A stretch of DNA of 64,000 nt, taken from contig JAOTXT010000002.1 in NCBI GenBank assembly GCA_029862205.1, positions 52,953 through 116,952 of the forward strand, written 5' to 3'. Shown here in pieces: positions 32,030 through 41,128 of this stretch (the stretch's first letter is position 1; the number at the start of each line of letters is the position of its first letter). The notes under the pieces were generated by a model. That model saw only the letters and a list, made by a program, of their open reading frames with translations, ran no database searches and was not told the DNA's origin. This stretch comes from Paracoccaceae bacterium (GTDB taxonomy: Bacteria; Pseudomonadota; Alphaproteobacteria; Rhodobacterales; Rhodobacteraceae). The position numbers and the translations under genes were made by a program.

Positions 32030-32419
32030 TCAGACGATCGGAGGACGGAACAGCCGAACGGCACGCCAACGGTCCGTTCGTGCAGTCATTGCTGGGCGGA
32101 TCGTGTCGGAGGGCGCCGAGTAAAGCCAGGCCATGGGCCCACTAACCGCGACACCCGTCACCGCGCATTGCGAGCTCGAATTCATCATCGAGCAATCGAC
32201 CATAAACGGGCAATGGGCTGCTCCACCTGCGGGCGCCGGCTCGGCGCAAGTCTCGGCCTCGGATGCGGTCGTGGGGTCCAAAGCGCAGAAAGAAGCGTCG
32301 ATCGCGGCCAGCGCCCGAGACATCGTGAAGGTCTTGGCGCTTGCCCTCGCGGCCGGCAGGTTGAACGCCATCGCGAAAACAACCAAGATCAACAAAGTAT
32401 TCCCGAACCGTCGGGTCAT
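32030..32419 (-). CDS. Small secreted Cys-containing protein at the head of the oxidase operon
   Basis: 129 residues from the ATG at 32419; the start is provisional because the ribosome site is weak and the frame extends to 32704. A signal peptide (RRFGNTLLILVVFAMAFNLPAARA) is followed by a short mature chain with five cysteines and several Met (ASFCALDP, ETCAEP, AHCPFMVDCSMMNSSSQC), and a basic C-terminus ending RLFRPPIV. The pattern resembles small periplasmic proteins found in copper clusters, and the C-P-x-M-x-x-C-S-M-M segment could bind Cu(I). It lies 78 bp upstream of subunit II on the same strand. No family is recognised, so a copper-donor role is inference. Confidence 0.6.
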   Translation of the reverse strand: MTRRFGNTLLILVVFAMAFNLPAARASAKTFTMSRALAAIDASFCALDPTTASEAETCAEPAPAGGAAHCPFMVDCSMMNSSSQCAVTGVAVSGPMAWLYSAPSDTIRPAMTARTDRWRAVRLFRPPIV

Positions 32420-32742
32420 TCGCAGGCTGTTCCCATCTTTTGGGCGGATACCGCCCTGTCCGTAGCGGCAAAAGCTAACAGAGTCAAAATTCCAATCTGA
32501 CGGATTTGGCGGGCATTGGCCGTGTGCCCGGCGTGCCAGCGGATGCCGGCAGACGCGCACCGGTGTCCGGGACCGGTTGGGCACGGCGTGGCGTTCCCAG
32601 CCCAGAAGACCAGCCTGATCGCCTATCTGATCGGTGACCCGAGCGGCGTGAACCCTCTGTTCCAAACGCCGTGGGCGTTGATAAGCTGCGCCGGTAAGCT
32701 GCACGGTGTCCGCCGGGCGAGGAAATCAAAACCGGGGGAGGG
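32420..32742. other. 323-bp gap between divergent transcription units
   Basis: No convincing gene is seen. It must hold the promoters of the oxidase operon (minus) and the acyl-CoA operon (plus). The segment near 32460-32520 is the least GC-rich. The plus-strand gene has a very strong site GGGGGAGGG at its right end. I find no repeat, palindrome or RNA motif that I would name. Confidence 0.5.
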
Positions 32743-34239
32743 ATGAAGGACCCAGCGCAATCCGACTATGTGGTCGGCGTCGTCGGCGCGGGTGCCATGG
32801 GGCAAGGGATCATCCAGGTCTCGGTCCAGGGCGGCATGCGCTGCCTGATCCTGGACGCCCGCGAGGGCGGGGCCGAGGAAGCACGCCAGAAAATCGGCGC
32901 CCGGATTGACCGGCTGGTCGAGAAGGGACGGGTCGGCGAGGAGGATGCCGAGGCTGCCAAAGGGCGTATGGAGATCGCCGCCGATTTCGCCGATCTGGAT
33001 CCATGTGACGCCGTTGTCGAAGCGATCTTCGAGGAGATCGAGGCCAAGCGCGATACCTTCGCCCGGATCGAGGCGGCGGTCGGCCCGGATTGTCTGATCG
33101 CCTCCAACACCTCGTCGATCCCCATCGCCTCGATCGCCCAGGCCTGCGAACGGCGGGGACGGGTCGCTGGCATGCATTTCTTCAACCCGGTGCCGTTGAT
33201 GAAACTGGTCGAGGTGATCCGCGCGGCCGAGACCTCGGACGCGACTGTGACGGCCCTGAACACGCTGGGGCAGCGTATGGGCCGCACACCGGTCACGGTC
33301 AAGGACAGCCCCGGTTTCCTGGTCAACATGGGCGGGCGTGCCTACACCACCGAAGGCTTGCGCATCGCCCACGAGGGCGTCGCGACCCCGGCCCAGATCG
33401 ACGCCATCATGCGCGACTGCTGGCATTTCCGCATGGGGCCGTTCGAGCTGATGGACCTGACCGGCATCGACGTGAACTACCCGGTTAGCCGGATCATCTA
33501 TGACGGCTACATGCAGGATCCGCGCATCAAAACCTCGCCCAACCACGCGGCGATGTTCGATGCGGGGCTCTATGGCCGGAAGGCCGGCAAGGGGTGGTAC
33601 GAGTATGAGGGCGGCAAGCCCTTGGACCGGCCCTCGGCGGATTATCAGGCGAAAGGTGAACCCGCACCATCAGTGCGACTGGCCGAGCCGAATCCTTCGC
33701 TGGAGGCGTTCTGTGCCGATATCGGTCTCAGCATTGGCGATGCAGGACCGTTTGTTGCGGCGCCGATCGGCGAGGATGCGACGCACGTGGCGGTGCGCAC
33801 CGGGATCGCTCATCAGGCACTGGTCTGCCTGGACCTGAGCGGCGACACGACGAAGCGCATCACGGCCATGACGGCACCGGCCGCGGATGAAAGCGCGCTG
33901 GACATGGTTGCCGCTGCGATTGCGCGGTCCGGCCGTTCGGTCACGGCGATCAAGGACAGCCCGGGCTTCGTCGGTCAGCGCATGTGCGCGATGACCGCCA
34001 ATCTTGGCTGCTACATGGCCGAGATCGGACTGGCCTCGCCGAGCGACATCGATCTGGCGATGCAGTTGGGACTGAACTACCCGCTGGGGCCCCTGGCGCT
34101 GGCCGAGGATCTGGGCGCAGGGCAGGCGTTGGAGATCCTGGAGCAGACCCATGCCATCACCGGCGAGGACCGCTATCGCCCGACCCTGTGGTTGAAGCGC
34201 CGGGCGCGCCTGGGCCTGCCGGTGCATACGGAGAGCTGA
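32743..34239 (+). CDS. 3-hydroxyacyl-CoA dehydrogenase (PaaH-like)
   Basis: 498 residues, with GGGGGAGGG before the ATG. An NAD-binding domain has GVVGAGAMGQG at residues 12-22. The catalytic SNTSSIPIASIA and HFFNPVPLMKLVEVI (catalytic His) follow, then a first 3HCDH C-terminal domain with SPGFLVNMGGRAYTTE near 190 and KAGKGWYEYEGG near 285. A second such domain begins near 405 (DSPGFVGQRMCAMTANLGCY). Two-domain arrangement and length match PaaH/hydroxybutyryl-CoA dehydrogenases, not the FadB fusion. It oxidises 3-hydroxyacyl-CoA to 3-ketoacyl-CoA with NAD in the cytosol and is the first gene of a 12-kb catabolic operon. Confidence 0.95.
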   Translation: MKDPAQSDYVVGVVGAGAMGQGIIQVSVQGGMRCLILDAREGGAEEARQKIGARIDRLVEKGRVGEEDAEAAKGRMEIAADFADLDPCDAVVEAIFEEIEAKRDTFARIEAAVGPDCLIASNTSSIPIASIAQACERRGRVAGMHFFNPVPLMKLVEVIRAAETSDATVTALNTLGQRMGRTPVTVKDSPGFLVNMGGRAYTTEGLRIAHEGVATPAQIDAIMRDCWHFRMGPFELMDLTGIDVNYPVSRIIYDGYMQDPRIKTSPNHAAMFDAGLYGRKAGKGWYEYEGGKPLDRPSADYQAKGEPAPSVRLAEPNPSLEAFCADIGLSIGDAGPFVAAPIGEDATHVAVRTGIAHQALVCLDLSGDTTKRITAMTAPAADESALDMVAAAIARSGRSVTAIKDSPGFVGQRMCAMTANLGCYMAEIGLASPSDIDLAMQLGLNYPLGPLALAEDLGAGQALEILEQTHAITGEDRYRPTLWLKRRARLGLPVHTES

Positions 34240-34243
34240 GTCG

Positions 34244-35275
34244 ATGAGCCGCTGGAAAAACCGGCCCGAGGGGTCGAACTGGGGGGATTTCGGGCCCGAT
34301 GACCAGATCGGGCGTCTGAACCTTCTAACGCCCGAGAAGGTGCGCCAGGGGGTGGCCGAGGTGAAGGAGGGGCGCAGCTTCTGCCTGTCGCTGCCCTTGG
34401 ACCTGCCGGGCGGCAACCTGCTCAACAATGCCCGCCACCCGCCGCAGCGTTTTGCCACCCGCACGCCCGAGGGGCAGGACCGCTACCTGCTGCGGATCGG
34501 TGACATCAACCCGGACCATTTCGACGTGGTCAACGACGACCGGGTGATGATCCACACCCAGTATTCGACCCAGTGGGACGCGCTGGCCCATGTGGGGGCC
34601 GAGTTCGACGCCGATGGTGACGGCGTGGCCGAGAAGGTCTTCTACAACGGCTGGCGCGGCGGCGAGCATATCGCGCCGGGCGCCCCGTGCGAGGATTGCG
34701 GCGGCTTGACCGGGGTCGAGGCGACCAAGCTCGGGATCGAGAACATGGCTGAGACTTGCGTCCAGGGCCGGGCGGTGATGATTGATCTCCATGCGATGCA
34801 CGGGGATGCCCATGTGGATATCGACTATGCGGGGCTCTCGGATGCGATGGCGGCACAGAACGTGACCGTCGAGGCGGGCGACATGGTCTGCTTCCACACG
34901 GGATTCTCCAGGAAAATAGTCGAGATGGGCGGGAAACCTGACAAAAAGGTTCTGCACGGCTCCTGCGCCGCCCTGGAAGGCCGCGACCCCGAATTGCAGG
35001 ACTGGATCCGCGACAGCGGCATCGCCGCCCTGATCGCTGACAACTACGCGGTCGAGCGCGTTCCCAGCCGCTCCGGCGAAGGGCCGAGGCCGTTCCTGCC
35101 GCTGCACCAGCTTTGCCTTTTCAAGCTCGGCGTCCCGCTCGGCGAGATCTGGTGGCTGACCGACCTGGCGAACCACCTGCGCGAGAATGGACGCACCCGG
35201 TTCCTTTTGACCGCGCCGCCCCTGCGCCTGCCGGGCGCGGTGGGCTCGCCGGTCACGCCCGTGGCGACCCTCTGA
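34244..35275 (+). CDS. Cyclase family protein (PF04199 hydrolase)
   Basis: 343 residues, 4 bp after the dehydrogenase. A cytosolic member of the formamidase/cyclase family: no signal, opening MSRWKNRPEGSNWGDFGPDDQIGRLN. The metal-site region has TQYSTQWDALAHVGAEF (the Q-W-D-A-L-x-H variant of the HxGTHxDxPxH motif), a DLHAMHGD stretch near 185 and a C-terminal FLPLHQLCLFKLGVPLGEIWWLTDLA. Members of this longer subgroup hydrolyse lactone or amide bonds; substrate is unknown here. Its place in the operon suggests opening or closing of a ring in an intermediate of the pathway. Confidence 0.88.
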   Translation: MSRWKNRPEGSNWGDFGPDDQIGRLNLLTPEKVRQGVAEVKEGRSFCLSLPLDLPGGNLLNNARHPPQRFATRTPEGQDRYLLRIGDINPDHFDVVNDDRVMIHTQYSTQWDALAHVGAEFDADGDGVAEKVFYNGWRGGEHIAPGAPCEDCGGLTGVEATKLGIENMAETCVQGRAVMIDLHAMHGDAHVDIDYAGLSDAMAAQNVTVEAGDMVCFHTGFSRKIVEMGGKPDKKVLHGSCAALEGRDPELQDWIRDSGIAALIADNYAVERVPSRSGEGPRPFLPLHQLCLFKLGVPLGEIWWLTDLANHLRENGRTRFLLTAPPLRLPGAVGSPVTPVATL

Positions 35276-35280
35276 GGCCC

Positions 35281-37359
35281 GTGACCACCCTCGCCGATCT
35301 CCTGGAGCCGCGCTCAATCGCGATCGTCGGCGCCTCGGACGACCCGACCCGGATCGGCGGGCGGCCGCTGAGCCACATGATCAACCAGCACTTCGATGGC
35401 GGCATCTACCCGGTGAATCCGCGGCGCGACACGGTGCAGGGGCTGCGGGCTTATCCCAGCCTGACCGCTATCGACGGCGACCTGGACTTCGTGCTGGTCG
35501 CCGTGCCCGCGCCTCTGGTGGCCGAGCAGGTGCGTGCGGCTGCGAGCAAGAACGCGCGCACGGTGATGATCTTCTCCTCCGGCTTCGCCGAAACGGGGGC
35601 GGAAGGCACCGCCATGCAGGACGAGGTCACCCGGATCGCCCGCGAGACCGGCGTGCGCGTGATCGGCCCCAACTGTCTCGGCGCCTTCAATTCCGAGACC
35701 CGGTTCTACCCGACTTTCACCTCGACCATCGACCGGGCGACGCCGCAGCCGGGCGGCATTTCTATCGCCAGCCAGTCTGGCGCCTATGGCAGCCATATCT
35801 ACATGGCCTCGCATATGGCGGGCCTCGGCATCCGCTACTGGCTGACCACCGGCAACGAAGCGGATGTGCATGTGGCCGAATGCATCCGCCTGCTGGCCGA
35901 ACGCGACGATGTGCACTGCATCATGGCCTATGCCGAGAGCATCAAGGACGGCGCCATGCTGGTGGACGCGTTGGAGGTGGCCCGGGTAAACCGCACGCCC
36001 GTGATCTTCATGAAGGTCGGTCGGTCCGAGGTGGGCGCCCAGGCGGCAAGTTCCCACACCGCCTCGCTGGCGGGCGAGGACGCGATATACGATGCGGTGC
36101 TGCGCCAGCATGGCGCCTGGAGGGTCAAGTCCACCGAGGAGATGCTGGACATCGCCTATGCCTGTCGTCCGCGCATCTATCCGGCGGGGAAGCGCCTAGG
36201 GCTGGTCACGATTTCTGGCGGGGCCGGGGTGCTGATGGCGGATGCGGCCGAGGATCACGGCCTCGACGTCGCACCGATGCCCGAAGATGCCCAGGCCGAG
36301 ATGAAGGAAATCCTGCCCTTCGCCGCGCCGCGTAACCCGGTCGACGTCACCGCGCAGTTCTTCAATGACCTGACGCTGGTGCCGCGATTCACCAAGGCGA
36401 TGCTCGACCGGGGCGGCTATGACGCGCTGATCGGGTTCTGGACCTCCGTTGCCGGTTCGCCGCTGCTGGGCACCCCGCTGCTTGGCCATCTGACCGAGAC
36501 CATGAAGGACTACCGTGACCGGCTGATCCTGCATGTCATGCTGACCGACGATGAAATGAAGCGGCGCTACGACGAGGCCGGGTTCCCCAGCTTCGAGGAC
36601 CCGACAAGAGCCATCACCGCCATGGCGGCGCTGATGTTCTTCGGCGAAGCCTTCGCGAATGGAACGCCGGATGTGCTAGATTTGCCCGATCTCCCGCCCC
36701 TGCCAGGCGGGCCGCTGGGGGAACGCGAAGCCAAGGCGGTTCTGGCGGCGGCCGGATTGCCGATGGTCGAGGACCGGCTGGCGGCCACGGCCGAAGAAGC
36801 GGTTGCGATCGCCCGCCAGATGGGCCCGGTCGCAATGAAAATCGCCTCACCGGACATTCTGCACAAGACCGAGGCCGGGGGCGTCCGGTTGGGCGTCACC
36901 ACGGGTACCGCCGCGGCTGCCTGCGACGAGATCATGGCCGGCGCGCGTGCTTATGCGCCAAAGGCCCGCATTGACGGCGTGCTGATCTCACCGATGGTCA
37001 CCGGCGGCACCGACGTGATCGTGGGCGCCAAGACCGATCCGGTCTTTGGGCCCGTCGTGATGGCGGGCCTCGGTGGGGTTTTCACCGAAGTGATGAAGGA
37101 CATCGCCTTCCGGCGGGCGCCGGTCAGCGCGGCCACCGCGCGCGGCATGATCGACGAGTTGAAGGGCGCGCCCCTGCTGAAAGGTGCCCGGGGGCAGCCA
37201 CCCGCCGATCTAGGCGCGCTGGCTGAGGCGATTTCCCGGCTCTCCCTCTTCGCCGCGGCCCATGGGGATGCTATCGAGAGCGTCGAGATGAATCCCGTCC
37301 GCGCGCTGCCCGGTGGCTGCCTGGCGCTGGATGCGCTGATCATCAAGCGAGAGGTCTAG
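35281..37359 (+). CDS. NDP-forming acyl-CoA synthetase (acetyl-CoA synthetase family)
   Basis: 692 residues from a GTG at 35281; the frame stays open upstream within the cyclase gene but the family start MTTLADLLEPRSIAIVGASDDP begins here. Order: CoA-binding Rossmann domain (about 1-130, with IGPNCLGAFN), ligase-CoA domain with the phosphorylated-histidine segment SSHTASLAGED near 265, then a C-terminal ATP-grasp domain (from about 475, ATAEEAVAIARQMGPVAMKIASPDILHKTEAGG). It activates a carboxylic acid to its CoA ester with ATP, giving ADP and phosphate. In this operon it most likely makes the CoA thioester that the dehydrogenases and hydratase use. The ribosome site is weak, suggesting coupling to the upstream gene. 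Confidence 0.93.
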   Translation: MTTLADLLEPRSIAIVGASDDPTRIGGRPLSHMINQHFDGGIYPVNPRRDTVQGLRAYPSLTAIDGDLDFVLVAVPAPLVAEQVRAAASKNARTVMIFSSGFAETGAEGTAMQDEVTRIARETGVRVIGPNCLGAFNSETRFYPTFTSTIDRATPQPGGISIASQSGAYGSHIYMASHMAGLGIRYWLTTGNEADVHVAECIRLLAERDDVHCIMAYAESIKDGAMLVDALEVARVNRTPVIFMKVGRSEVGAQAASSHTASLAGEDAIYDAVLRQHGAWRVKSTEEMLDIAYACRPRIYPAGKRLGLVTISGGAGVLMADAAEDHGLDVAPMPEDAQAEMKEILPFAAPRNPVDVTAQFFNDLTLVPRFTKAMLDRGGYDALIGFWTSVAGSPLLGTPLLGHLTETMKDYRDRLILHVMLTDDEMKRRYDEAGFPSFEDPTRAITAMAALMFFGEAFANGTPDVLDLPDLPPLPGGPLGEREAKAVLAAAGLPMVEDRLAATAEEAVAIARQMGPVAMKIASPDILHKTEAGGVRLGVTTGTAAAACDEIMAGARAYAPKARIDGVLISPMVTGGTDVIVGAKTDPVFGPVVMAGLGGVFTEVMKDIAFRRAPVSAATARGMIDELKGAPLLKGARGQPPADLGALAEAISRLSLFAAAHGDAIESVEMNPVRALPGGCLALDALIIKREV

Positions 37360-37362
37360 GCG

Positions 37363-38352
37363 ATGGCCCTGCCGCCGATCCTGCAGAACCTGCGCATTCC
37401 CGCCTTTGGGGCGCCTCTCTTCATCATCCAGAACTCGGACTTGGTGCTCGCCCAGTGCAAGGCGGGCATCCCCGGCTGCTTCCCGGCGCTGAACGCCCGC
37501 GAGAAGGAGGGCGAGCCGATCGAGCTCGACCGCTGGCTCAAGCATATCACCGACGAGCTTGACCGCCACAATCAGGCCAACCCGGACCGACCGGCGGCGC
37601 CTTATGCGATCAACCAGATCGTCCACCGCTCGAATGTCCGGCTGGAACGCGATCTCGAAATCATGGTCAAGTGGCAGGTGCCGATCGTCGTCACCTCGCT
37701 CGGCGCCCGGGTCGAGCTGAACGAGGCGGTCCATTCCTATGGCGGCATCACGCTCCACGACATCATCAACAACCGCTTCGCCAAGAAGGCGATCGAGAAG
37801 GGCGCCGACGGGCTGATCGCGGTCGCCGCCGGGGCAGGCGGCCATGCGGGCGCCATCTCGCCCTTCGCGCTGGTCCAGGAGATCCGGGAATGGTTCGACG
37901 GACCGCTGCTTCTCTCCGGCGCCATCGCCACCGGCGACGCGCTGCTGGCCGCCGAGGCGTTGGGCGCGGATCTCGGCTATGTGGGCTCGGCCTTCATCGC
38001 AACCCGCGAGGCCAATGCGCCCGAGGCTTACAAGCAGATGATCGTCGACTGCGCGGCAGACGACATCGTCTATTCCAGTTTGTTTACAGGGGTTTTGGGG
38101 AATTACCTAAAGCCCTCTGTCGCTGCCGCGGGGCTCGACCCGGAGAACCTGCCCGACAGCGATCCAAGCAAGATGAACTTCTCCAGCGGCTCGTCAAAGC
38201 CGAAAAGCTGGAAAGAGATCTGGGGCTCGGGCCAGGGGATCGGCGCGGTCAAGGCGGTCACCAGCGCGGCCGGGCTGGTCGACCGGTTGGAACGGGAGTA
38301 TCTGGCGGCGCGGGCGCGGTTGCGGCTTACCACCCGCGAAGCGGCAGAATGA
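37363..38352 (+). CDS. Nitronate monooxygenase / 2-nitropropane dioxygenase family flavoprotein
   Basis: 329 residues, 3 bp after the synthetase. FMN-binding TIM barrel: substrate-end PAFGAPLFIIQNSDLVLAQCKAGIPGCFPALNAR, the VAAGAGGHAG motif with the catalytic His near 163, and the phosphate-binding LLLSGAIATGDALLAAEALGADLGYVGSAFIATREA. The family oxidises nitronates or reduces C=C bonds, and is often found in fatty acid operons where its natural substrate is unknown; a 2-enoyl or nitro compound cannot be told apart. The GNYLKPS near the C-terminus matches the group found with acyl-CoA operons. Cytosolic. Confidence 0.92.
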   Translation: MALPPILQNLRIPAFGAPLFIIQNSDLVLAQCKAGIPGCFPALNAREKEGEPIELDRWLKHITDELDRHNQANPDRPAAPYAINQIVHRSNVRLERDLEIMVKWQVPIVVTSLGARVELNEAVHSYGGITLHDIINNRFAKKAIEKGADGLIAVAAGAGGHAGAISPFALVQEIREWFDGPLLLSGAIATGDALLAAEALGADLGYVGSAFIATREANAPEAYKQMIVDCAADDIVYSSLFTGVLGNYLKPSVAAAGLDPENLPDSDPSKMNFSSGSSKPKSWKEIWGSGQGIGAVKAVTSAAGLVDRLEREYLAARARLRLTTREAAE

Positions 38353-38365
38353 AAGGGAGGCGCCC

Positions 38366-38746
38366 ATGAGCGGCTATTTCGACGGGCCGGGGCCCGAGGC
38401 GGAGTTCCGGCAATTCCTCGCAGACGGCAAGTTCATGATCCAGCGGTCGAAGGGCAGCGGGATCCATGTCTTCCATCCGCGCGTCATGGTGCCGTGTTCG
38501 GGCGAGACCGACCTGGAATGGGTCGAGGCCAGCGGCGAGGGAACGGTCTATGCGGCGACCTGCACACGCCGGCGGCCCGAAAAGGGAGGCGACTACAACG
38601 TCTCGCTGATCGACCTGGCCGAGGGCCCGCGCATGATGGCGCGCGTGGTCGGGATCGAGCCCGATCAGGTGATGGTCGGCATGAAGGTCCGCGCCAGGAT
38701 CGACGATCTGAACGGCGCGCCCGCGATCCTGTTCGAGCCGGCGTGA
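38366..38746 (+). CDS. DUF35 OB-fold protein (thiolase accessory)
   Basis: 126 residues. The usual N-terminal rubredoxin-like zinc ribbon is degraded: only one cysteine, in HPRVMVPCSG, remains where four are expected. The OB-fold that follows is intact (LEWVEASGEGTVYAATCT, then VSLIDLAEGPRMMARVVG and a VGMKVRARI end). It lies 10 bp before the thiolase gene, the standard partnership. In steroid side-chain degradation such DUF35/thiolase pairs (ChsH2-Ltp2) form an aldolase. Here the pair plus Cys-less thiolase makes a comparable non-classical thiolase complex possible. Confidence 0.9.
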   Translation: MSGYFDGPGPEAEFRQFLADGKFMIQRSKGSGIHVFHPRVMVPCSGETDLEWVEASGEGTVYAATCTRRRPEKGGDYNVSLIDLAEGPRMMARVVGIEPDQVMVGMKVRARIDDLNGAPAILFEPA

Positions 38747-38756
38747 GGGGGCAGCC

Positions 38757-39911
38757 ATGAGCGATCTTAAGAACCTCCGGGGCAAGGCCGCCTGTGTCGG
38801 CGCCGCGACAACCGGCTGCGGCGAGGCGCCCGGGCGCAACTCCACGGAATTGATGGCCGAGGCGGTGATCCATGCCCTGGCCGACGCGAACATCCCGCTC
38901 CACGAGGTGGATGGCGTCTTCGCTGCCACAGCCGTCCATTCGATGGCCGCCATGTCGCTGGCGGAATATCTGGGCGTTCACCCGAAATATTCCAGCGGCT
39001 CGAATATCGGCGGCTCGTCCTTCCTGGCCCATGCGCTGGACGCGGCGATGGCGCTGGAGGCCGGGTTGATCGACGTCGCGGTCATCGCCTATGGCTCGAA
39101 CCAGCGCACGGCTGGCGGGTTCAAGTCGATCTCCGAGCCGATGCCGTTCGAGGCGCAGTACGAACCGCGAAACCCGATCACGGCTTATGCGCTCGCAACC
39201 AGCCGCTACATGCATGATTTCGGCGCGACCCGCGACCAGATCGCCGAGGTCGCGGTCGCGGCGCGGGCCTGGGCGGGCCTGAACCCAGAGGCCTTCACGC
39301 GGGATCCGTTGACGGTCGAAGAGGTGCTGGCGGCGCGGATGATCTCGGACCCGCTGGGCAAGCTCGATTGCTGCCTGGTGACCGACGGCGCCGCGGCGGT
39401 GGTGATGACCCGGGCCGAGCGCGCCAAGGACGGACCGCAAAAGCCGGTCTATCTGCTCGGCGCCGCGATGGCGCATGATCACCGCATGATCTCGGAGATG
39501 CCGGATCTGACGGCCACCTCGGCCGCCGATGGCGGCCCGCGCGCCTTCGCCATGGCGGGCTATGGCCCGAACGACATGGACACGGTCCAGCTCTATGACG
39601 CCTTCACCATCAACACGATCCTGTTCCTTGAGGATCTGGGCTTCTGCGCCAAGGGCGAGGGCAAGGATTTCGTCGGCGGTGGCCGGATCGCGCCCGGCGG
39701 CGCCCTGCCGGTCAACACCAATGGCGGGGGCCTGAGCTGCGTGCACCCGGGCATGTATGGCCTCTTCGTCATGATCGAGGCGATCCGTCAGGCCCGCGGC
39801 ACTTGTGGCGACCGGCAGGTCGATGGCGCGAAACTTTGCCTCGCCCATGGCAATGGCGGCGTGCTCTCCAGCCAGGTCACCACGATCTGGGGGACGGAGG
39901 AGACCCTGTGA
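38757..39911 (+). CDS. Thiolase-superfamily protein lacking the nucleophilic cysteine
   Basis: 384 residues. The fold is that of SCP2-type thiolases (GKAACVGAATTGCGEAPGRNS at the start, DTVQLYDAFTINTILFLEDLGF and the NTNGGGLSCVHPGM and AHGNGGVLSS motifs at the C-terminal half, with candidate catalytic His). The N-terminal region that normally carries the acyl-accepting cysteine (N-x-C-A-S/T-G) reads SGSNIGGSSFLAH, with Ile or Gly instead. Classical thiolysis is therefore unlikely; retro-aldol cleavage, as in Ltp2-like proteins, or a scaffold role is more plausible. It is coupled with DUF35 and followed by two acyl-CoA dehydrogenases. Confidence 0.9.
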   Translation: MSDLKNLRGKAACVGAATTGCGEAPGRNSTELMAEAVIHALADANIPLHEVDGVFAATAVHSMAAMSLAEYLGVHPKYSSGSNIGGSSFLAHALDAAMALEAGLIDVAVIAYGSNQRTAGGFKSISEPMPFEAQYEPRNPITAYALATSRYMHDFGATRDQIAEVAVAARAWAGLNPEAFTRDPLTVEEVLAARMISDPLGKLDCCLVTDGAAAVVMTRAERAKDGPQKPVYLLGAAMAHDHRMISEMPDLTATSAADGGPRAFAMAGYGPNDMDTVQLYDAFTINTILFLEDLGFCAKGEGKDFVGGGRIAPGGALPVNTNGGGLSCVHPGMYGLFVMIEAIRQARGTCGDRQVDGAKLCLAHGNGGVLSSQVTTIWGTEETL

Positions 39912-39924
39912 GGGAACCGGTTGA

Positions 39925-41124
39925 ATGGAATTGAGCTACACCCAAGACGAGATCGCCTTCCGCGACGAGGTGCGCGCCTGGCTGGCCAAGCGCCTCTCGA
40001 AACGTCTGGTCAACAAGGTGCGCAAGGCTCAGCGTCTGACCAAGGCCGATTACAAGGAATGGCACGCGCTTCTGGTCGAGCGCGGCTGGATGGCCTGGCA
40101 CTGGCCGGTGGAACATGGCGGCACCGGATGGACCCCGGTGCAGAAGCACATCTTCGAGGAGGAGATGATCGCCGCCGGCGCACCCCGGATCATTCCCTTC
40201 GGTGTCAACATGCTGGGGCCGGTCCTGATCGAGTTCGGGAGCCAGGCGCAGAAGGATTATTACCTGCCGCGGATTCTGAACGACGAGGATTGGTGGGCTC
40301 AAGGGTATTCCGAGCCCGGCGCCGGGTCGGACCTCGCCTCGCTCAAGACCAGCGCGGTGCGCGATGGCGGCGACTACGTGGTCAACGGCCAGAAGACCTG
40401 GACGACGCTCGCCCATTTCGCCAATCGCATCTTCTGTTTGGTGCGCACGGGCCCCGACGCCCCGAAGCCCCAGCAGGGGATCTCGTTCCTGCTGATGGAG
40501 ATGGACACGCCCGGCATCGAGGTTCGACCCATCTACACGCTGGAGGGCGAGCACGAGGTCAACGAGGTGTTCTTCTCGGATGTGCGCGTGCCGGTCGAGA
40601 ATCTGGTCGGCGAGGAGAACCAGGGCTGGACCATCGCCAAATACCTGCTGAACTACGAGCGCACCGGCATCGCGGGGGTCGGTTTCTCAAAACAATCGCT
40701 CGGGGCGCTCAGGAAGATCGCACAAACCGAGCAGAAAGATGGGCGGCCGCTGGCCGACGACCCGCATTTCGCCGCCCGCATTGCGCGGCTCGAGATCGAC
40801 CTGCTGGCGATGGAGATCTTCAACCTGCGCGTCGTCGCCGCCGCGGGCGAGGGCAAGCTGCCCGGTGCCGAATCCTCGCTCCTCAAGATCAAGGGCACCC
40901 AGGTGCGCCAGGAGGCGACCGACCTGATGCGCCGCGCGGTCGGTCCCTACGCCGCCCCGGACCTGCCGGAGGCCTTCGACGAAGGCTGGAACGGTCAGGC
41001 GCCCGGGCCGGACTACGCCCTGCCGCTGGCGCGGGGCTATTTCAACATGCGCAAGACCTCGATCTATGGCGGCTCGAACGAGATTCAGCGCAACATCGTC
41101 GCCAAGCATCTGCTGGGGTTCTGA
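39925..41124 (+). CDS. Acyl-CoA dehydrogenase, first of a pair
   Basis: 399 residues; full-length flavoprotein. MELSYTQDEIAFRDEVRAWL starts the N-terminal helical domain. WWAQGYSEPGAGSDLASLKTSAV (about 125-147) is the substrate and FAD loop and is strongly conserved. KTSIYGGSNEIQRNIVAKHLLGF is the C-terminal end. At the position of the catalytic base of MCAD (YEG) it has YGG, as in long-chain or steroid-type dehydrogenases whose base lies elsewhere or in the partner. Tandem acyl-CoA dehydrogenases with this feature often form alpha2-beta2 heterotetramers. It introduces an alpha-beta double bond in an acyl-CoA, delivering electrons to an electron-transfer flavoprotein not present in the window. 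Confidence 0.94.
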   Translation: MELSYTQDEIAFRDEVRAWLAKRLSKRLVNKVRKAQRLTKADYKEWHALLVERGWMAWHWPVEHGGTGWTPVQKHIFEEEMIAAGAPRIIPFGVNMLGPVLIEFGSQAQKDYYLPRILNDEDWWAQGYSEPGAGSDLASLKTSAVRDGGDYVVNGQKTWTTLAHFANRIFCLVRTGPDAPKPQQGISFLLMEMDTPGIEVRPIYTLEGEHEVNEVFFSDVRVPVENLVGEENQGWTIAKYLLNYERTGIAGVGFSKQSLGALRKIAQTEQKDGRPLADDPHFAARIARLEIDLLAMEIFNLRVVAAAGEGKLPGAESSLLKIKGTQVRQEATDLMRRAVGPYAAPDLPEAFDEGWNGQAPGPDYALPLARGYFNMRKTSIYGGSNEIQRNIVAKHLLGF

Positions 41125-41128
41125 GGGC

